Assembly (NCBI RefSeq): GCF_900104695.1
Contig: NZ_FNSW01000001.1
Span: forward strand, 1-64,000
Source of the DNA: Paenibacillus sp. GP183
Lineage (GTDB): Bacteria > Bacillota > Bacilli > Paenibacillales > NBRC-103111
Length of the DNA: 64,000 nt
Direction: 5' to 3'
Shown here: positions 63,630-64,000 of the stretch, one piece after another
Position numbering within the stretch: position 1 is the first letter of the stretch
How the letters are laid out: the number at the start of each line of letters is the position of its first letter
Program-made: the position numbers and the translations under genes
The notes under the pieces: model-generated
Databases searched by the model: none
What the model saw: only the letters and a program-made list of their open reading frames with translations
What the model was told of the DNA's origin: nothing

Positions 63630-64000
63630 GTGATTTTATTCCTAAAAAAGAGCAGGAATACGATGCTGGCATCGGCTGCAGTTTTATTTCTCATTGTACT
63701 TGTTTGGCGTTATGGACAGGGTAGGAATATTGCTTTACAGACGGGCTTTAAGCCTGTAAATGAACAGATGCAGCAGTTGATTGACCAGGGGAAAGAACAA
63801 GCCCCAGTGCGATCCAACAGTGATAAAACATTAAACACCCCAGGCGCATCAAAAAGTGAATCCAAGCCGACTTCTACCCCAATAGCATCCAAAAGTGAAT
63901 CAGAGCAAGCTGCAATCCCAGACGCATCAAAAAGTAGATCAAAGCCAGCTGCCTCCCCAAAAGCGTCCAAATCGACAAGTCCATCGAGTGCTCCGTCATC
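63630..64000 (+). CDS. comEA: ComEA-like competence protein, N-terminal part (runs off the window)
   Basis: A GTG-started ORF with AAGGAGGG 5 bases upstream, open to the end of the window (at least 123 codons). It shows one N-terminal membrane anchor (about residues 11-26, LASAAVLFLIVLVWRY) and a long Ser/Lys/Pro-rich linker made of short repeats with ASKSES or ASKSRS. The DNA-binding helix-hairpin-helix domain expected at the C-terminus lies beyond the window, so the call rests on the divergent comER neighbour and on the topology. Confidence 0.7.
   Translation, partial: MILFLKKSRNTMLASAAVLFLIVLVWRYGQGRNIALQTGFKPVNEQMQQLIDQGKEQAPVRSNSDKTLNTPGASKSESKPTSTPIASKSESEQAAIPDASKSRSKPAASPKASKSTSPSSAPS

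Overview
The window looks like chromosomal DNA of an aerobic, endospore-forming, low-to-moderate GC Bacillota, most likely Paenibacillus or a close relative. Evidence: strong AGGAGG-type ribosome binding sites with frequent TTG/GTG starts; spore genes (a CotF/Yra coat cluster with adhB, and spoVAC-spoVAD-spoVAE with a 2Duf protein); an S-layer-homology (SLH) protein; a leucyl T-box in front of leuS; and the conserved yqeG-yqeH-aroE-yhbY-nadD-yqeK-rsfS-yqeM block followed by leuS, comER and the start of a comEA-like gene. No rRNA, tRNA, CRISPR, phage or transposase gene was seen.

Layout. 0-3 kb: half of a palindromic repeat element, an acetamidase/formamidase, a small unknown gene, and an alpha/beta hydrolase whose 5' leader carries a nine-codon ORF ending in Arg-Leu-Arg, the signature of macrolide-sensing leader peptides. 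3-10 kb: an AEC transporter, then a LysR gene divergent from a complete 3-hydroxybutyrate utilisation operon (GntP permease, dehydrogenase, CoA-transferase A and B, thiolase) with a cre-like site; a second, inverted copy of the repeat element follows. 10-16 kb: isocitrate lyase flanked by two tiny CxxC proteins, ytoI, and the coat/adhB cluster matching Bacillus subtilis yraG-yraF-adhB-yraE-yraD in order and size. 16-23 kb: an AMI1-like amidase with DinB and VOC genes, an AraC regulator divergent from a PhyH dioxygenase, an SLH protein with recent internal duplication, and a pseudokinase-PASTA membrane protein.

23-32 kb: a Gfo/Idh/MocA - AraC - Gfo/Idh/MocA group, then two near-identical cysteine hydrolases flanking a LysR gene, followed by an orphan ABC solute-binding lipoprotein and an MFS transporter. 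32-45 kb: an asymmetric heterodimeric ABC exporter, a GT-C type membrane protein, an SgrR-like regulator divergent from a DUF4173 membrane protein, a HEAT-like protein, a secreted glycerophosphodiesterase and an old yellow enzyme. 45-49 kb: a spoVA2mob-like spore cluster. 49-53.5 kb: MoxR-DUF58-transglutaminase operon. 53.6-64 kb: the housekeeping yqe/leuS/comE region.

How it fits together: 3-hydroxybutyrate (for example from PHB breakdown) would be imported, oxidised to acetoacetate, activated by ScoAB and split by thiolase to acetyl-CoA; the adjacent isocitrate lyase would let that acetyl-CoA feed growth through the glyoxylate shunt (no malate synthase is in the window). The most novel-looking items are the RLR leader peptide in front of the hydrolase, the modular 27-bp hairpin element, the pseudokinase-PASTA protein and the duplicated cysteine hydrolase locus. 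All functional calls are by reading the sequence; no database search was run.
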